From Globodera rostochiensis (Eukaryota; Nematoda; Chromadorea; Rhabditida; Heteroderidae), in contig JAEVLN010000004.1 of NCBI GenBank assembly GCA_018350325.1, forward strand, positions 4,588,002 through 4,652,001: DNA of 64,000 nt, given 5' to 3'. Shown piece after piece: positions 63,487 through 64,000 of the stretch. The notes under the pieces are model-generated. The model searched no databases. It saw only the letters and a program-made list of their open reading frames with translations, and was not told the DNA's origin. Numbering within the stretch: the first letter of the stretch is position 1; every line of letters begins with the position of its first letter. The position numbers and the translations under genes were made by a program.

Positions 63487-63999
63487 AAGAGGCGCTCACC
63501 ACAACAATATTGGCGGGCGCTTCCGTGTCTTCTCACCCTCAGCAACAGCAAAACAAAGTGCTGACGACCAGTGGTAAGGTACGGTAAGGTACGATAAGGT
63601 ACGGTAGCGGTGTTTTGTATCCGATGCGCGAGTGAGAGGCATTGTTTGACCCCAAACTTGACGCTAGAGATCGGACGATCGAGATTCTCGACATATAAGG
63701 GACATCCATCCAAAAACGCTTAGTTCCCTCAATCTGATCTTGAGTTGCTCTCGAACGTCAAAGACTTTAGGCCTTTTCAGCTGTGACGGTGTCTGGCATG
63801 AGTTCTTCATCTTCCCCTTTTTTTTTGTCCAACGGAGACGTAAACGGCACTTTGTCGGAAGTGCCGTTGCGGAATCTGTGCTTTTGTAATTACGGCCCGT
63901 CGGTTTGTGAATTGGAGGACACGTGCATAAAAGTTGAAGGGTTTTGTGGGGTGTTTTCGAACTTTCGTGCATTTCAGCATACGAGGGCTGCCTCCTAAG
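63487..63999 (+). CDS. Start of a cysteine-rich, possibly receptor-ectodomain gene (partial)
   Basis: Two exons join in phase: a Thr/Gln-rich one (63487-63573, EALTTTILAGASVSSHPQQQ ending at a GTAAGG donor) and one from 63781, AVTVSGMSSSSSPFFLSNGD. The latter leads to LRNLCFCNYGPSVCELEDTC. The spacing C-x-C-x6-C-x5-C resembles the start of the activin/TGF-beta type I receptor ectodomain, but this is a short match. The frame stays open to a TAA at 63996, yet a 37-base intron (donor after GAAGG near 63939, acceptor TTTCAG ending 63978) would continue as IRGLPPK across the window edge. No start codon or signal peptide was found, so the 5' end is unknown. Confidence 0.35.
63573..63606 (+). repeat. 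Tandem 10-mer containing repeated splice-donor motif
   Basis: Three and a half copies of GGTAAGGTAC (third copy GATAAGGTAC) sit exactly on the donor site of the exon ending at 63573. Each copy supplies further GTAAGG or GTACGG donors. Confidence 0.75.
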
Positions 64000-64000
64000 G

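Overview
This window is nuclear DNA of a nematode. The genes are compact, with many short introns (about 38-60 bases) opening GT and closing in TTTCAG-like acceptors. The best protein matches I recognise are to nematode versions of their families (MELK/PIG-1, RSBN1/DPY-21, MBK-2, VHA-8, LEM-2, KLE-2, a CYP33-like P450). Introns and spacers are full of C or G homopolymers of 8-30 bases, and two introns look like GC-AG introns. From memory these traits fit a tylenchid plant parasite, perhaps a cyst nematode (Heteroderidae); that placement is inference. No bacterial, viral, rRNA or tRNA gene was recognised. CDS coordinates span first to last supported exon, introns included.

Layout: 1-0.9 kb, partial minus-strand gene, probably RNA polymerase III subunit RPC4. 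1.25-4.5 kb (+), MELK/PIG-1 kinase. 5.2-8.5 kb (-), RSBN1/DPY-21 histone demethylase. 9.0-10.8 kb (+), SET/NAP histone chaperone. 10.8-20.7 kb (+), DYRK2/MBK-2 kinase with a long 5' region and tentative N-terminal exons. 22.0-24.2 kb (-), two membrane protein genes in tandem, one MARVEL-like. 25.0-26.3 kb (-), V-ATPase subunit E. 27.6-29.1 kb (-), two small secreted protein genes, one an orphan and one PAN/apple-like. 31.1-33.9 kb (+), LEM-2. 34.2-37.4 kb (-), ER glucosidase I. 37.8-45.8 kb (+), MASK/ANKHD1 ankyrin-KH protein. 46.3-51.0 kb (-), splicing factor SF3A2 and condensin II subunit H2. 51.5-58.2 kb (-), a cytochrome P450 whose first intron is almost wholly a 3.8-kb G-rich satellite. 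59.4-61.1 kb (+), a CDC50/TMEM30 flippase subunit. 61.8-62.4 kb (+), splicing factor SF3B5. 63.5 kb to the end (+), the start of a cysteine-rich gene.

Most genes are single-copy housekeeping genes (chromatin, splicing, nuclear envelope, ER glycan trimming, proton pumping, lipid flipping) and do not form one pathway. Possible transcription partners are NCAPH2-SF3A2 and the MARVEL-membrane protein pair, each on one strand with about 350-380 bases between. The most unusual element is the satellite at 54268-58071. It lies inside a P450 gene whose reading phase is kept exactly across it. Several small inverted-repeat elements (hAT-like and fold-back) sit in introns and spacers, one with a perfect 8-base target duplication.
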